DNA of 64,000 nt from the NCBI RefSeq assembly GCF_963576545.1, contig NC_083638.1, forward strand, positions 28,316,900-28,380,899, written 5' to 3'. The notes below the pieces were generated by a model. The model was not told the DNA's origin. It saw nothing but the letters and a program-made list of their open reading frames with translations, and made no database searches. This document shows, one piece after another, positions 62,446 through 64,000 of this stretch (the first letter of the stretch is position 1; every line of letters begins with the position of its first letter). Position numbers and translations under genes: made by a program. Source of the stretch: Limanda limanda. Lineage: Eukaryota > Chordata > Actinopteri > Pleuronectiformes > Pleuronectidae.

Positions 62446-64000
62446 CTTAGTGGTAGCTCTCTCTAGATAGCGTGAACTCTTTTGAATGAAATTCTCTTAC
62501 AGAGCTAGAAAAATTCTCTATCTTACTGATTGCCGTTGACCATGGCGCACGACCATAGTATTTATCCCACTGCCCCCCCAACACATCCTCGCTGTGCTAA
62601 ATTTTGTAGTTAAAGTTCAGGTGTGCTTTCATCCCCCTATACACAAATTCATGCTGTAGCTGCTCTTTGAGCTTCTATTTCTTTATGTTTTGCTACAAGC
62701 AGTCCCTGATTGCACTGCTACCACAGATGAACAGACGACAATAGTAAGTGGATTTGGCAACACCCATACTACTATGTTTCGATTTGAAAAAAGCATCCAC
62801 TTTAGAGCCGCTACAACAGAGAAATGTAAATGTTTGGAAACGATGTAATAGACACGCACTGATGCTTCCAGATTTGGTCTTTTTGGTTACGATGTTACTT
62901 TGGCAGATTTGTCATGTTACTATCACAGGATCCCTTCCATAAGAAAACAACAGGCATTATCATCGCTACCAGTGTAGAACACAACATGGATAGTCAATCA
63001 TGGGTTTTGGTGACCCTGTTGTCTTTGCTAACAGCTGTTGTGCAGTGAAGTTCACTTTACAATGATGATGACGGAACACGCATAACTAGTGTATGTTAGT
63101 GGTCACGAGACATATTTTTTCCACAATGCTTGTGTGGATAGAGTTCGTTTTAGGTTGAACCCAGTCTTTTCCTTTGAATTTTGGATTGGTCATGTGATGA
63201 GAGAATGTGCCACATTCGGACAGTAAACATTGCACTTATTATGGCAATATATGTCTGTAATTTCAGAGGTGATGTGAGGCACTGTCCGACTCAGAGAAGA
63301 TGAGAGTGGAATCTACCGGGTTCAAAGGGTTAATGGGCTCTCATGAGCACCAAGCCTTCTTCTCCCCTTCCCTCTGTGACCGCCCATCCATTTGAGCCGT
63401 GCACTACAGCGTATGTGACATTCACCTTGACGCTCCAGTGGGTGGGCTGAAGTCATCAACTCCTCCCCACCGATACACCCTGTCCACTGGTGAAATGGAG
63501 CACACTCAGTTAGCCTACACGGTTTGCCTTAATGTCAGTAACAAGTTGTCGGCTCTTTAATAACCTCATTAACTAATTAAGTTGTGTGGTTCCGTTTAAA
63601 CTGGAAACATAGTACCTCATCACTGGCAACAAAGCACCATGCCAACAATATTAATTTTTCCTCTTCCAGAAATATAGTCAAAGTAAAACTACCCATTCAA
63701 ACATTTATTTGCTTGGACCACATGTGGCTGGAAACATCAAACTAGATGTGATAGGCTTTTGTTGATGGGCTGCCTGCCCGCAGAGCGCTGCCTGCTGCCA
63801 TTAGAGGCCGGGCTCACAGCAGGCCATCACGCTGCCTGAACATCCAGTACTGACAAAGTGTATTGTGATGAAACTTCAGATATTCTCGACAAAAAATGCA
63901 GCCTACCTGAGGGGAGTCTGGCATTGCTCACACTGCACACTAGTTGGGAGGCTGGATTCATAACAGCATTGCAGCGCTGCATGTATTAATCCTGTTTCCC

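Noticed and set aside
62500..62560. Possible minus-strand exon end with donor GTAAGA, encoding MVNGN
   Set aside because: I looked at it as a candidate for the missing exon before w1, but the residues do not match RFSNQ and the upstream frame does not continue as beta.
63906..63975. Possible minus-strand exon ending at a GTAGGC donor
   Set aside because: The open stretch (encoding CSVSNARLPS) matches no part of the beta subunit I know and has no clear acceptor.

Overview
This 64 kb window is vertebrate nuclear DNA, almost certainly from a ray-finned (teleost) fish. It has AT-rich intergenic and intronic sequence, GT-AG introns, many CA/GT, GA/CT and AT microsatellites, and degenerate L2/CR1-type LINE pieces, tRNA-derived SINE-like copies and small MITE-like elements of kinds common in teleosts. 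The teleost placement is inference from repeat style and protein similarity. There are no bacterial-type genes, operons, CRISPR arrays or viral genes.

The only gene I can support is the 3' half of phkb, the beta regulatory subunit of glycogen phosphorylase kinase, on the minus strand from 45,700 down to a stop codon at 17,989. I rebuilt 18 exons (17 per transcript) base by base. All junctions are GT...AG, all phases match, and one isoform gives 1,824 nt, which is 607 residues plus stop. This is roughly the C-terminal 55% of a protein of about 1,090 residues. The N-terminal half is not in the window. I found no upstream exon between 45,701 and 64,000, so that stretch is probably one large intron.

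The best feature is a pair of homologous 91-bp exons, 26,830-26,920 and 24,039-24,129. They share phase and encode 30-residue alternatives with 16 of 30 residues identical. They match the mutually exclusive exon pair known from mammalian PHKB. Because 91 is not a multiple of 3, using both or neither shifts the frame, so exactly one must be used.

Layout: 1-16.8 kb is downstream intergenic DNA with repeats. 16.9-18.0 kb is the probable 3' UTR with a MITE just beyond it. 18.0-29.4 kb is exon-dense. 29.4-33.3 kb is an intron. 33.3-35.6 kb holds four exons. 35.6-44.9 kb is a 9.3 kb intron. 44.9-45.7 kb holds two exons. 45.7-64 kb is non-coding as far as I can see, apart from one exon-like open segment on the plus strand at 56,137-56,279. 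It also holds large GT, AT, pyrimidine and TTAAGG tracts.

I did not find a previously undescribed system. The observations worth checking are the alternative-exon pair, the C-terminal CaaX-like box, the orphan plus-strand exon candidate and several repeat families.
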